DNA of 64,000 nucleotides from an uncultured Lachnospiraceae bacterium. GTDB lineage: Bacteria; Bacillota; Clostridia; Lachnospirales; Lachnospiraceae. Position 1 is the stretch's first letter; every line of letters begins with the position of its first letter. The notes beneath the pieces are model-generated. The model had not been told where the DNA came from, ran no database searches, and saw only the letters and a program-made list of their open reading frames with translations. Made by a program: the position numbers and the translations under genes. The DNA lies in contig CAJUGD010000010.1 of the NCBI GenBank assembly GCA_910586205.1, positions 48,428-112,427 on the forward strand. The letters run 5' to 3'. Of this stretch, positions 44,922 through 53,795 are shown in pieces.

Positions 44922-46277
44922 TCACAGGTTTTTCACACATTCCTTGAAAATTCTGCCTCTTTGTTCATAATTGTCAAACATTCCCCAGCTTGCACAGGCA
45001 GGAGACAAAAGCACACTGTCGCCGGCATCCGCATAAGCAGCGCATACGTGGACCGCCTCCTCCATATCTTCTGCATACATGATCTCATTAAAGCCATGAG
45101 CCCGGGCACACTCTGCAATTTTGTCCCTGGTCTGGCCAATGAGCACCAGATATTTGACCTTTCCTGCAAATTCTTCAATCCATTCGTCGTATTCACTATG
45201 TTTGTCATAGCCCCCGGCTATCAGCACGGTAGGACCGGGCATGGCCCGAATCGCCTGGATGGCTGCATCCGGATTGGTTCCTTTGGAGTCATTGTAATAC
45301 TTTACCCCTGCCCGTTCCAGCACAAACTCAATCCGGTGCTCCACTGCCTTAAATTCCCTTACTACCCGGTTGATCACATCTAACGGAACTCCCATACGGA
45401 TGGCAATGGCTGCGGAAGCCATCACATTTTCATAATTGTGCCGGCCTAGAAGATGGATCTGGTTTACGTCCGCCACAAGCTCCTTTTTCCCGTCATGGGC
45501 ATAAAGAATCTGGCTTCCGTCTAAATATAGGCCATCTGCCAAAGGTCTCCTGCTGCTGAAAAATGTCACCTTTGCCTTCAGCTCTCCGTTTTCCCCAAAC
45601 TCTCTCAGCACAAGATCCTCGTAATTGAGCACAATCCAGTCTTCTTCCGTCTGATTGGCAGCAATCCTCTCTTTAATCTCTATGTAATTCTCCATAGTCC
45701 CATGACGGTTTAGGTGATCTGGCGTAATATTTAAGATTGCACTGATATTGGGATGATAATCCATAATGGTTTCCAACTGAAAGCTGGAAACCTCTGCCAC
45801 AGTCACAGACCTGTCCGTGGTCTCAAGGGCTGTCTCCGTGCAGGGAATCCCAATATTGCCCACCACAAACACCTCGTCAAACCAGGCATGCAGAATAGCC
45901 CCTGTAAGAGCTGTGGTTGTGGTCTTGCCGTTGGTTCCGGTAATGGCAGCCAGCCTTCCTTTGGAAACGTGATAAGCTAACTGGATCTCCCCCCAAATAG
46001 GAATCCTGGCATCGTCCAGCACTGCCACAAAGGGAGCATCCAGAGCAATCCCCGGACTGATGATAGCCAATTCCACACCCACTAATCCAGGGCGGGATAA
46101 TTCTCCCAGAAGGATATTGATCTTTGCGTGCTTCTCAAACTGCCCTCTCAGCTTCTCCCGATCCAATCTGTCATTGCTGTCATAGAGAACCACCTGGCCG
46201 CCCAAGGCCAGAAGAAGCCTGGCTGCAGCAATTCCGCTTTTGCCTGCGCCTGCCACCAGTACTTTTTGATCGTTCAT
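44922..46277 (-). CDS. murD: UDP-N-acetylmuramoylalanine-D-glutamate ligase
   Basis: A 451-residue ATP-dependent ligase that adds D-glutamate to UDP-MurNAc-L-Ala. The N-terminal Rossmann motif LVAGAGKSGIAAARLL, the ATP-binding ITGTNGKTTTTALTG, the carbamylated-lysine region and the C-terminal NDSKGTNPDAAIQAI are intact; SPACASWGMFDNYEQRG ends the protein. I moved the start from the long frame to the ATG at 46277 (MNDQKVLVAG), which has GGAGG 5 bp upstream; the extra 76 residues are not MurD-like. It lies 136 bp after mraY. Confidence 0.97.
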   Translation of the reverse strand: MNDQKVLVAGAGKSGIAAARLLLALGGQVVLYDSNDRLDREKLRGQFEKHAKINILLGELSRPGLVGVELAIISPGIALDAPFVAVLDDARIPIWGEIQLAYHVSKGRLAAITGTNGKTTTTALTGAILHAWFDEVFVVGNIGIPCTETALETTDRSVTVAEVSSFQLETIMDYHPNISAILNITPDHLNRHGTMENYIEIKERIAANQTEEDWIVLNYEDLVLREFGENGELKAKVTFFSSRRPLADGLYLDGSQILYAHDGKKELVADVNQIHLLGRHNYENVMASAAIAIRMGVPLDVINRVVREFKAVEHRIEFVLERAGVKYYNDSKGTNPDAAIQAIRAMPGPTVLIAGGYDKHSEYDEWIEEFAGKVKYLVLIGQTRDKIAECARAHGFNEIMYAEDMEEAVHVCAAYADAGDSVLLSPACASWGMFDNYEQRGRIFKECVKNL

Positions 46278-46413
46278 ACTTTCCTCCATTCTGCGCCTGC
46301 CTTTTGGCATGGCACATCCCTCTTTATCAGATGCAAACCGTTTCTGTCTCTCTTTTTGTAAGCCATTGAAAACGGGCAGCAACTCAGGCAGCATACTCTG
46401 CTGCCGGAAAACC

Positions 46414-47382
46414 CTACAGCCCCAGATACGCCACCAGGCAGAGAATTGCCGTGGTAATGGAAAACACTGCCACCACTCGCGTCTCTGACCATCCGCACAG
46501 CTCAAAATGATGATGGATCGGCGCCATTTTAAAGATCCGCTTTCCTCCCGTCATCTTAAAGTACCCCACCTGCATGATCACAGAAAGCACCTCTACCAGA
46601 TAAATAAGCCCTACCACCGGAATAAAAAACGGCATCTGCATCATCAATGCGCTGGAAGCCACAAACCCTCCTAAGGCAAGGGATCCGGTATCCCCCATAA
46701 ATACCCGGGCCGGATATACATTGAAAAGAAGAAATCCTAACAGGCTTCCCACCACCGCGCCGGTAATGGGACTGATGCCGCTGTTTTCCCCCAGAGCTAC
46801 AATGGTCAGAAACGTGGCCACCAGAATGGTTACGCTGGTACAAAGCCCGTCAAGTCCATCCGTAAAGTTCACTCCATTGTCAGTCCCCAGCACCACGCAG
46901 AACACAAAAGGCACAAATAAGATTCCTAAATCCAGGAAAAACCCGTCCTTAAAGCCTCCGGTAAAAGGAATCAGTTCCTTGGTTCCCATGTCTCCTGAAT
47001 GAATCAGATAATAGACAAACACTCCTGTGATAATAATCTGTCCCGCCAGCTTCTGCTTTGGGTTCAGACCTTCGGACCGCTTCATCACAATCTTAATATA
47101 ATCATCCAAAAATCCGATGATTCCAAATCCTACGGTCACGAACAGAACCGGAATGATCTTGGGATAATTCCGGATGTAAAACAAGGAGGTTATAATAATG
47201 CTGGTCAGAATCACCAGCCCGCCCATGGTAGGCGTACCCTGCTTCTTAAGATGTGCCTGAGGTCCGTCGCTGCGGACCTGCTGCCCGAACTTAAGCTTGT
47301 GAAGAAATGGTATTACAATCGGACAGAGCATTGCGCTGATGGCAAAAGCAATTATAATCGCTAGTATGGTCTCATTAATCAT
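46414..47382 (-). CDS. mraY: Phospho-N-acetylmuramoyl-pentapeptide transferase
   Basis: A 322-residue membrane enzyme that makes lipid I. About ten hydrophobic helices carry the family motifs GTPTMGG, FLDDYIKI (active-site Asp pair), NFTDGLDGL and FMGDTGSLALGG, and the loop MAPIHHHFELCGWSE. Length is normal. The ATG at 47382 follows AGGGGTG. An internal promoter at 47624-47652 precedes it and the leader carries a repeat element. Confidence 0.98.
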   Translation of the reverse strand: MINETILAIIIAFAISAMLCPIVIPFLHKLKFGQQVRSDGPQAHLKKQGTPTMGGLVILTSIIITSLFYIRNYPKIIPVLFVTVGFGIIGFLDDYIKIVMKRSEGLNPKQKLAGQIIITGVFVYYLIHSGDMGTKELIPFTGGFKDGFFLDLGILFVPFVFCVVLGTDNGVNFTDGLDGLCTSVTILVATFLTIVALGENSGISPITGAVVGSLLGFLLFNVYPARVFMGDTGSLALGGFVASSALMMQMPFFIPVVGLIYLVEVLSVIMQVGYFKMTGGKRIFKMAPIHHHFELCGWSETRVVAVFSITTAILCLVAYLGL

Positions 47383-47410
47383 GCTGCACCCCTATTTTTT
47401 ATGTATCTTT

Positions 47411-47590
47411 GGTTACTGTGAAAGTCTCGAATTCTTGCTGTAGGACTGCGCACTTGCTGCGCTGTCCGTACCAGCGCCAAAATGCCTGTTTTTGGCATTT
47501 TGTGTGCATCCCCCGGAGGGTTTACAGTAACCCCTCTTTCATTTATGGTGCTGCTGCGAAAATGCGGCATGAGGGGTTACTGTGAAAGTC
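47411..47590. repeat. Repeat element in the mraY leader
   Basis: GGTTACTGTGAAAGTC occurs at 47411-47426 and again at 47575-47590. CAGTAACCCCT (47525-47535) is the inverse of AGGGGTTACTG (47572-47582), and AAAATGCC/GGCATTTT forms an 8-bp hairpin (47479-47501). A 63-codon open frame over it is not protein-like. It is probably a non-coding dispersed repeat. Confidence 0.5.
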
Positions 47591-47623
47591 CTGAATCCTC
47601 CGTCATACTTTTTCACATCCAAT

Positions 47624-47652
47624 AGTATACGTCTTTTTCCGGGAATAATCAA
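47624..47652 (-). promoter_or_regulatory. Internal promoter before mraY
   Basis: On the minus strand, TTGATT (47647-47652) and TATACT (47624-47629) are separated by 17 bp, immediately past the spoVD-like gene. It could keep mraY, murD and ftsW expressed independently of mraZ control. Confidence 0.55.
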
Positions 47653-49386
47653 CTACTGATTCAAATCACTTTTGATTCCCAAATACGGTAAAATATTCTT
47701 AAAAAGATCCGCGATTACCGGAGCGGCGATGGTTCCGCCATAATAGATTCCCTGAGGCTCGTCAATTGTGATCAATGCAATGACCTGAGGATCATCTGCA
47801 GGGGCAAATCCCACAAAGGAGGATATGTATTTTTTTAAGCTTCTGGGAAGCTTTTCCGAGGTAGCAGTCTTTCCGCCTATCCGAAAACCTGCCACATAAG
47901 CTCTTTTCCCGCTTCCCTCCGCCACCACCTGCTCTAAGACATGGCGCATGGTCTGGCTGGTTTCCTCGGATACAATGCGCTCCTTTACCGGATAGGAAAA
48001 GCGGTGTACCCGCGTCCCGTCCCCGCTTACGGTCTTCACCCCGAAATGCGGTGTGACCCGGTTCCCTCCATTGACTATGGATGCTGCTGTGGTGATCAGC
48101 TGAATGGGCGTGATCTGAAATGACTGGCCAAAGGAAACCGTAGCCAATTCCACCAGACCCATGTTTTCCTTTTTGTGCATAATCGTGCCTGCTTCGCCGG
48201 GAAGGTCGATCCCTGTCTTTTCCTTTAACCCGAACTGCTGGAAATAGTGATAGTAATTGTCCACTCCCAGCCTCTGGCCCACGTCGATAAATACCGGATT
48301 ACAGGAGTTCATAACTCCTTGGAGAAAGGTCTCCCCGCCATGTCCGCCTACCTTATGGCATCGGATCTTTCTGTCCTCCACGATTCGAAAACCCGGACAG
48401 GAAAATGAATCCTCCAAAGACACCACGCCTGCCTCTAATCCCGCTGCTGCCGTGATGATCTTAAAGGTGGATCCCGGCTCATAGGTGTCGTTGATATTGG
48501 GATTTCTCCACATCTGATTACAAAGATTCTGCTTTTCCTCAGACGATATGCCTTCCGGTATTTCCCGATTCAGGGTAAAGGGTTCGTTCAGATTAAATTC
48601 CGGCACATTTACCATTGCCAGAATCTCTCCGTTTTTCGGATTCATCACAATGACGGATACTTGTTTTGCGCCTTTTTTTTCCATGGTCTCATAAGCAGCC
48701 TGCTCTGCATACTGCTGAATATTCACATCCAGGCTGATGTACAGATCATTTCCCGCCACAGGCTCTATCCGATCCTCAAAGGTATTCTCAATCTCCACGC
48801 CCTTTGCATCCGTCATAGTCAGGATCATCCCGTTTATTCCTTTTAAATATTCCTCATACACAACCTCCAGGCCCACGATTCCCTGATTGTCGCCTCCGGT
48901 AAAGCCTAAAACCTTGGATGCCAAGGAATCAAAAGGATAATACCGTTTGTAATCCTCATCCACCTTCACCCCCTCCAGATGATAATTCCGGATCCGGTCT
49001 CCGGTCTCCTTGTCCACATTGGTGCGGATAATCTCCCGGGAGCTGCGCTTTTCAACCTTCCCGCGCACCCCTTCTTCTTCTAAGCCCAACTCCTGGCACA
49101 AGGTACGGATCACCTTTTCCCGATCCTTTACCTGATTATAAATCACGGAAATCGTACACACGGTCCGGTTGGTAGCCACCACCACTCCATTGGCATCCAG
49201 GATTCTTCCCCGCGCCGCCTTGATGGCCCTTTCCCTCTCGTGCAGATCCTGGGCCATCTGGCTGTAATGTTCTGAGCAATACAGCATCAGATATCCCAGA
49301 CGGCCGATCAAACCGGCCATGGCGGCAAGAATCAGAAAACACAAAAGCGTCACCTTTTTTCGGTGCCGGGTCTGATTTGAGCCCAT
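47653..49386 (-). CDS. spoVD: SpoVD-like class B penicillin-binding protein
   Basis: A 577-residue transpeptidase. One N-terminal helix (VTLLCFLILAAMAGLIG) is followed by the PBP dimer domain (RGRILDANGVVVATN) and the penicillin-binding domain, with STFK in YEPGSTFKIITAAAG and SCN in MNSCNPVFID. The third motif reads KTA (GGKTATSEK) where most PBPs have KTG. There is no PASTA domain. Position directly behind another class B PBP matches the pbpB-spoVD pair of spore formers, so a role in spore cortex synthesis is likely. The ATG at 49386 with GGAGG 5 bp upstream is preferred over a TTG at 49398. Confidence 0.88.
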   Translation of the reverse strand: MGSNQTRHRKKVTLLCFLILAAMAGLIGRLGYLMLYCSEHYSQMAQDLHERERAIKAARGRILDANGVVVATNRTVCTISVIYNQVKDREKVIRTLCQELGLEEEGVRGKVEKRSSREIIRTNVDKETGDRIRNYHLEGVKVDEDYKRYYPFDSLASKVLGFTGGDNQGIVGLEVVYEEYLKGINGMILTMTDAKGVEIENTFEDRIEPVAGNDLYISLDVNIQQYAEQAAYETMEKKGAKQVSVIVMNPKNGEILAMVNVPEFNLNEPFTLNREIPEGISSEEKQNLCNQMWRNPNINDTYEPGSTFKIITAAAGLEAGVVSLEDSFSCPGFRIVEDRKIRCHKVGGHGGETFLQGVMNSCNPVFIDVGQRLGVDNYYHYFQQFGLKEKTGIDLPGEAGTIMHKKENMGLVELATVSFGQSFQITPIQLITTAASIVNGGNRVTPHFGVKTVSGDGTRVHRFSYPVKERIVSEETSQTMRHVLEQVVAEGSGKRAYVAGFRIGGKTATSEKLPRSLKKYISSFVGFAPADDPQVIALITIDEPQGIYYGGTIAAPVIADLFKNILPYLGIKSDLNQ

Positions 49387-49504
49387 TACACCCTCCAAAG
49401 CCTGTGTATTATTACAATATATGAGACAGTTTTCTGTTTAGAACTTTTCCATAACCTCTGTTTAAGCGCCAATGGAAAAGGATAAACAGAGAAAAATGCA
49501 GCAG

Positions 49505-51754
49505 TCAGTTGGCCTGGCTGCTGCTTTCTGTTTCTTCCTGAGAGCCTTCTGAAGTCTCGTTCTCTGTTTCCTCCGGTTCTGGTATCAGTCCTTCGGTACT
49601 TTCCTGGGTCATAGCTCCTGCCGGAAGCTGAGCAGGAATCCCTCCTCCTGTCTCTCCTGCAGGCTCAATGTATTCGTCGGTTTCATAAACCTTGGCCTCC
49701 TGGGTCTCTGCTTCTTCCGGAACAAAAGATCCTGTTCCCGGATCCGTGATCCCCTCCCGCTCCGGAAGCCCCTCTGCCCTGTCTCCTGACGTATTCTCCG
49801 GCTCACTCTCCGGAAATACATTTAGATAAGGAAGGATCTCAGCCATAATCTTCCCGAAAACTCCGCTTGCATAGCTGCTGTGAGGCTGATCTTCCACATG
49901 AGGCGTATCAATAGTCACATATACCAGAACCTGAGGATCTTCTGCAGGAGCAAACCCGCAGAATGATACCAGATAATTATCATTGCCGCGGGGATATTTC
50001 TCCGCTGTACCGGTCTTTCCTCCGATCTCATATCCTTCCACTGCCGCCGCCTTGCCCGTTCCCTCTGATACCGTGCGGAACAACGCTTCCTTTATGAACC
50101 GGGCAGTATTCTCTGATACGGTCTCCCGCACCAGCTTTGGTTCTATCCGCTTTACCACAGCTCCATGTTCATTTAACACCTGCTTCACCACATGAGGCTC
50201 ATAATAAGATCCTCCGTTGATTATTGAACAATACGCAGCCGCCATCTGAATCATGGTACAGTTATAGTTCTGTCCAAAGGAATTGGTGGCTAAGGAGGAT
50301 GCATTCATGTTGCTCTCGTCATAAACCAGAGACTTGGTATCTGCCTCTCCCGGCAAATCAATACCTGTACGGGAACCAAAGCCGAACATTTTCTGGTACT
50401 TAATGAAACGCGCTTTTCCTGTCATGGCCGCAATCTGCATCATACAGTCATTGCAGGACTGCATCAGGGATTCCGCCACTGTAAGATTGCCATGTCCGGT
50501 GGTCTTTACGCAGGCAATATTCCAGCCTCCTACTTCCTGATATCCGTCACAGAAGAAGGATTCACTTCCACTAATAACCCCTTCCTCCATCGCTGCGGCT
50601 ACCGTAAAGATCTTCTGAGGAGAGCCAGGTTCATAAGTATCACTGACACAATAGTTCCTCCATATCTGATTCCATGCCACCTGATATCCAAAGGAGCGAA
50701 TCTCATCGTCTGTAAAATGTTCCGTCACCTGTTCAATGGTAATGGGGTTTTCTTCCTTATTTCTCCGGTTGTATGTATCTCTTGCCTCCTTTAAGCCATA
50801 ATCCCATATCTCCGACTGGGTATACCTGCCCTTTAGATCCCTTGGATCGTTTAAGTCAAAGTCCCTGTCACTTGCCATGGCAAGGATTTCGCCGTTGTTG
50901 GGATTCATCACCACCACACCCACACGATCTGAACCGGTCTCATTCTGCCACTGCCGAATATTTTTCTCCACAATATCCTGAATTTTCAAATCAATGGTAG
51001 AGACTACCGTGTTGCCGTTGGTGGCAGATTTAATTACCCTTTCCAAGTTGGAATCATCATTTAAGTATCCATACTCCCGTCCATTGACGCCGACTAAGGT
51101 ATCATTGTAGGACCTTTCAATGCCAATGGCCCCGTCCATACCGTCACCGTTTACAAAACCGATCACGCTGCAGCCTAAAGAATTATAAGGATAGATTCTC
51201 TTGTATTCCTCCTCAAACCATACCCCTTTTACCCTGGCCTTTAAGCCGGACGCAGCATTTTTCTCGTTGGTTTCTTTTTTCAAGGTTTCAAAGGCATTTT
51301 TCTGGTCATAGGAAAGCTGCCGTGCATGACGAATATATTGTTTGGACGAATTGTTCCGAATCAGCTCCCGGATAGTGCCTGCATCATAGCCGAAAACATT
51401 TACAAGGGCTGACACGGAAGGCTCCAGAAAATTCTCCTCATCTGACATAATCTGCCGGGGATCCAGAATCAGATTGTATACCTTCTCTGTGGTAGCCAGA
51501 TAGGTTCCGTTTCTGTCCACAATATCACCTCTCCGGTAAGGAATGGGACGGCTCTGATAGTCCTGCTGAGACAGCACAATCTGATTATAGTTATCTTGAT
51601 TATCCTGAATAATGCTGAAAAGAACATATATTAATGAAAACAAAGCCAGCGTAATCACGATAACCGCAATCGCCAGCTTCTTCTGCATGCTCTTGGTGAA
51701 CACGCGCTTTTTTTCGGGTTTCCCACCTGGATTATTGTGTCGGGATGTCCTCAT
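49505..51754 (-). CDS. ftsI: Division-specific class B penicillin-binding protein (PBP2B/FtsI type)
   Basis: A 749-residue septal transpeptidase. One N-terminal helix (LAIAVIVITLALFSLIYVLF) anchors the protein. The dimer domain begins at RRGDIVDRNGTYLATT. Active-site motifs are SPQK (in YEPGSPQKIFT), SCN (MQSCNDCMM) and KTG (GGKTGTAEKYP). A Pro/Glu/Thr-rich acidic tail of about 110 residues after the enzyme domain is unusual and replaces the PASTA domains found in some relatives. It overlaps the ftsL-like gene by 23 bp, so FtsL and PBP are likely made together. Confidence 0.93.
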   Translation of the reverse strand: MRTSRHNNPGGKPEKKRVFTKSMQKKLAIAVIVITLALFSLIYVLFSIIQDNQDNYNQIVLSQQDYQSRPIPYRRGDIVDRNGTYLATTEKVYNLILDPRQIMSDEENFLEPSVSALVNVFGYDAGTIRELIRNNSSKQYIRHARQLSYDQKNAFETLKKETNEKNAASGLKARVKGVWFEEEYKRIYPYNSLGCSVIGFVNGDGMDGAIGIERSYNDTLVGVNGREYGYLNDDSNLERVIKSATNGNTVVSTIDLKIQDIVEKNIRQWQNETGSDRVGVVVMNPNNGEILAMASDRDFDLNDPRDLKGRYTQSEIWDYGLKEARDTYNRRNKEENPITIEQVTEHFTDDEIRSFGYQVAWNQIWRNYCVSDTYEPGSPQKIFTVAAAMEEGVISGSESFFCDGYQEVGGWNIACVKTTGHGNLTVAESLMQSCNDCMMQIAAMTGKARFIKYQKMFGFGSRTGIDLPGEADTKSLVYDESNMNASSLATNSFGQNYNCTMIQMAAAYCSIINGGSYYEPHVVKQVLNEHGAVVKRIEPKLVRETVSENTARFIKEALFRTVSEGTGKAAAVEGYEIGGKTGTAEKYPRGNDNYLVSFCGFAPAEDPQVLVYVTIDTPHVEDQPHSSYASGVFGKIMAEILPYLNVFPESEPENTSGDRAEGLPEREGITDPGTGSFVPEEAETQEAKVYETDEYIEPAGETGGGIPAQLPAGAMTQESTEGLIPEPEETENETSEGSQEETESSSQAN

Positions 51755-52211
51755 CTTGTCTTACATACTCACTTTCCGTCTTATCATATAAAAGCACCTG
51801 GTCCCGGTTGGCATATACCATACCCAATTCTTCTGTAGCGACCTGATAAATATAATCCAAATCAATACTGGTGTTGATTCTTGTTTCCATGGCATCATTC
51901 TCTGCCTTAAGATATTCTACACTTTTCTCCAGCTTTTCAATATTATTCATCCTTGTGCTAATCGTTGACTGAATCTGAAGATAATTGACACAAATCACCA
52001 GAACACAAAATGCAGCAAAGGTCAGCATAAGTACATAAGGGAAATTCATGTGAAGAGCTTTTTCCTGATTCCGCCATACCGTATAGCTTACAACCTTCCG
52101 GCGAACAGGCTTTTGACGATGTCTTCTCTCTCCTCCCGCCGGCTCCATCACTCTTGCCGTATTCCCATATACATAGTCCTGACGTGCTAATGATTTTCCT
52201 CTTGCAGCCAT
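51732..52211 (-). CDS. ftsL: FtsL-like septum protein
   Basis: A 159-residue bitopic membrane protein. A basic N-terminal half precedes one helix (VLMLTFAAFCVLVICVNYL), then a coiled-coil segment (IEKLEKSVEYLKAENDAMETRI). This shape and the place between rsmH and a class B PBP define FtsL in Firmicutes, although sequence identity is low across the family. The ATG at 52211 has an AAGGAGG site. Confidence 0.85.
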   Translation of the reverse strand: MAARGKSLARQDYVYGNTARVMEPAGGERRHRQKPVRRKVVSYTVWRNQEKALHMNFPYVLMLTFAAFCVLVICVNYLQIQSTISTRMNNIEKLEKSVEYLKAENDAMETRINTSIDLDYIYQVATEELGMVYANRDQVLLYDKTESEYVRQDEDIPTQ

Positions 52212-52264
52212 GTTGGTTCCTCCTTCCAGCCTTTGAGTCTGTTGCCTGATCTTTTTCTATGTTC

Positions 52265-53203
52265 TCATCCGACCCGTTCAAACACCCTCAGCTTAGCGCT
52301 TTTAGACCGTGTGTTCTCTGCCAGCTCCTCCGCTTTCGGAACAATAGGCTTTCGCGTTATCACCTTGCCTTTGCTGACTCTGCTGCACACGCAAACCGGA
52401 AGTTTCGGAGGACAGATACAGGGCTTTTCATTGTCCTTAAACCGGTTTTTCACGATCCGGTCCTCTAAAGAATGAAAGGTAATGATGCACAGCCTTCCTC
52501 CTGGCTTCAGCCGTTCAATCATATCATCAATGGAATGCTCCAGCACAGCCAGCTCTTGATTCAGCTCAATCCGAAGCGCCTGAAAGGTTCTCTTGGCAGG
52601 ATGCCCGCCTTCTGCCTGCATTTTCATAGGAATGGACCTTCGAATCACCTCTACCAGCTCTCCTGCTGTCTTAAACGGCTTCTTCTGTCTTTCCAGGATA
52701 ATATTTCGGGCAATCCTGCGGGCAAACCGCTCCTCCCCATAATCCCAAAGGATTCTGCACAGTTCATCCTCCTGACAGGTATTAATCAGATCTGCCGCTG
52801 TTCTTTGATTTCTCTGATCCATGCGCATGTCTAAAGGCGCATTCTGATCCCGATAGGTAAATCCTCTGTCCGGCGTATCAAGCTGATAGGAAGACACACC
52901 TAAATCCAGGTAAATACCGTCTGCCTTTTTAATCCCCAAAGAATCCAGGACTTGTCCCATAGCCTCATAATTGCTTCTCACAATCACTGCCTTGTCTCCA
53001 AAGGGAGCCAAACGCTCGGAAGCAGCCCTGACTGCATCCTCATCCTGATCAATGCCAATAAGCTTCCCTTTCTTTAAACGGCTTAAAACTGCCGTCGCAT
53101 GTCCTCCGCCTCCCAAAGTGCCGTCTACATAGACACCATCCTGCTGTATGTTTAAGTTTTCCAATATTTCTTCAAGCAAAACCGATTTATGTTCAAATAT
53201 CAT
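52265..53203 (-). CDS. rsmH: 16S rRNA (cytosine(1402)-N(4))-methyltransferase
   Basis: A 312-residue SAM-dependent enzyme that methylates C1402 in the ribosomal P site. YVDGTLGGGGHATAVLSRL (SAM motif I), IGIDQDEDAVRAA, YLDLGVSSYQLD and ITFHSLEDRIVKNRF are all diagnostic. Length is normal. Its ATG overlaps the mraZ stop (ATGA), the standard mraZ-rsmH arrangement. Confidence 0.98.
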   Translation of the reverse strand: MIFEHKSVLLEEILENLNIQQDGVYVDGTLGGGGHATAVLSRLKKGKLIGIDQDEDAVRAASERLAPFGDKAVIVRSNYEAMGQVLDSLGIKKADGIYLDLGVSSYQLDTPDRGFTYRDQNAPLDMRMDQRNQRTAADLINTCQEDELCRILWDYGEERFARRIARNIILERQKKPFKTAGELVEVIRRSIPMKMQAEGGHPAKRTFQALRIELNQELAVLEHSIDDMIERLKPGGRLCIITFHSLEDRIVKNRFKDNEKPCICPPKLPVCVCSRVSKGKVITRKPIVPKAEELAENTRSKSAKLRVFERVG

Positions 53204-53625
53204 ATGCCAAGACCTTCCATGTTTTCTGCGATTTCTTCCATGTCATCATAGGTATTGGACTCATTCCAAGCATCCTTGCTCCAGATCTCAATCCTGCTTC
53301 CTACTCCCACCAGCACCGCATCCTTGTCGATCCCGGCAAAATCCCGAAGCACTGCAGGAAGCAAGATCCTTCCCTGCTTGTCTACCTCACAGGTGGTGGC
53401 TCCTGCCAGAAAGAAACGGGAAAACTTTCTTGCATTGGCATTCGTAAGGGGCAAAGCGTGAAGCTTTTCCTCCAGGGCTTTCCACTCCGTATTCTCGTAG
53501 ACGAACAGACAGCCATCCAGCCCCTTTGTCACCACAAATTCGTCTCCTAACTGCTCCCTGAACTTGGAAGGAACGATCAGGCGTCCTTTTGCATCTACTG
53601 TATGATTATATTCACCCATGAACAT
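53200..53625 (-). CDS. mraZ: Transcriptional regulator MraZ
   Basis: A 141-residue DNA-binding protein made of two SpoVT/AbrB-like half-barrels; it forms rings and represses the division cluster. MFMGEYNHTVDAKGRLIVPS and the second-repeat KQGRILLPAVLRDFAGI carry the conserved DxxGR motifs. The ATG at 53625 has AGGTGG 5 bp upstream and gives the normal length; an in-frame GTG at 53634 overlaps that site. Repeats in its own leader at 53652-53697 look like its operator. Confidence 0.97.
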   Translation of the reverse strand: MFMGEYNHTVDAKGRLIVPSKFREQLGDEFVVTKGLDGCLFVYENTEWKALEEKLHALPLTNANARKFSRFFLAGATTCEVDKQGRILLPAVLRDFAGIDKDAVLVGVGSRIEIWSKDAWNESNTYDDMEEIAENMEGLGI

Positions 53626-53651
53626 AAGATCCACCTGCCCGCCCTATTGTT

Positions 53652-53697
53652 CCACTCTCTTACCATTTCCCGCCACTATTCACCACTTTCCACCACT
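53652..53697 (-). promoter_or_regulatory. MraZ operator repeats
   Basis: On the minus strand, AGTGG occurs at 53693-53697, 53683-53687 and 53673-53677, with a variant AATGG at 53663-53667. The spacing is exactly 10 bp. A further AGTGG lies at 53652-53656. Tandem GTGG boxes at helical spacing are the known MraZ target; here they lie directly after the transcription start. Confidence 0.8.
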
Positions 53698-53706
53698 CAT
53701 AGCTTT

Positions 53707-53735
53707 ATTCTAGTACAAAAGGAAGAAAATATCAA
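53707..53735 (-). promoter_or_regulatory. Sigma-A promoter of the division cluster
   Basis: On the minus strand, TTGATA (53730-53735) and TAGAAT (53707-53712) are separated by 17 bp; transcription would start next to the first MraZ box. Confidence 0.75.
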
Positions 53736-53745
53736 GGTTTTTTTC

Positions 53746-53776
53746 AAAAAAAGCGGCTGACCTTTTGGTCAGCCGC
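53746..53776 (-). terminator. Intrinsic terminator after the Spo0E-like gene
   Basis: On the minus strand, GCGGCTGACC and GGTCAGCCGC arms (10 bp, perfect) with an AAAA loop are followed by seven T. It separates lgt-spo0E from the mraZ promoter. Confidence 0.92.
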
Positions 53777-53795
53777 CGCAACATATACTTTCATT

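Noticed and set aside
47379..47570. 63-codon open frame before mraY
   Set aside because: It covers the repeat element; the hairpins explain the sequence better than a protein.
49456..49491. CTCTGTTTA/TAAACAGAG hairpin between the two PBP genes
   Set aside because: It has a 9-bp stem but no T tail on the minus strand, so I do not call a terminator.
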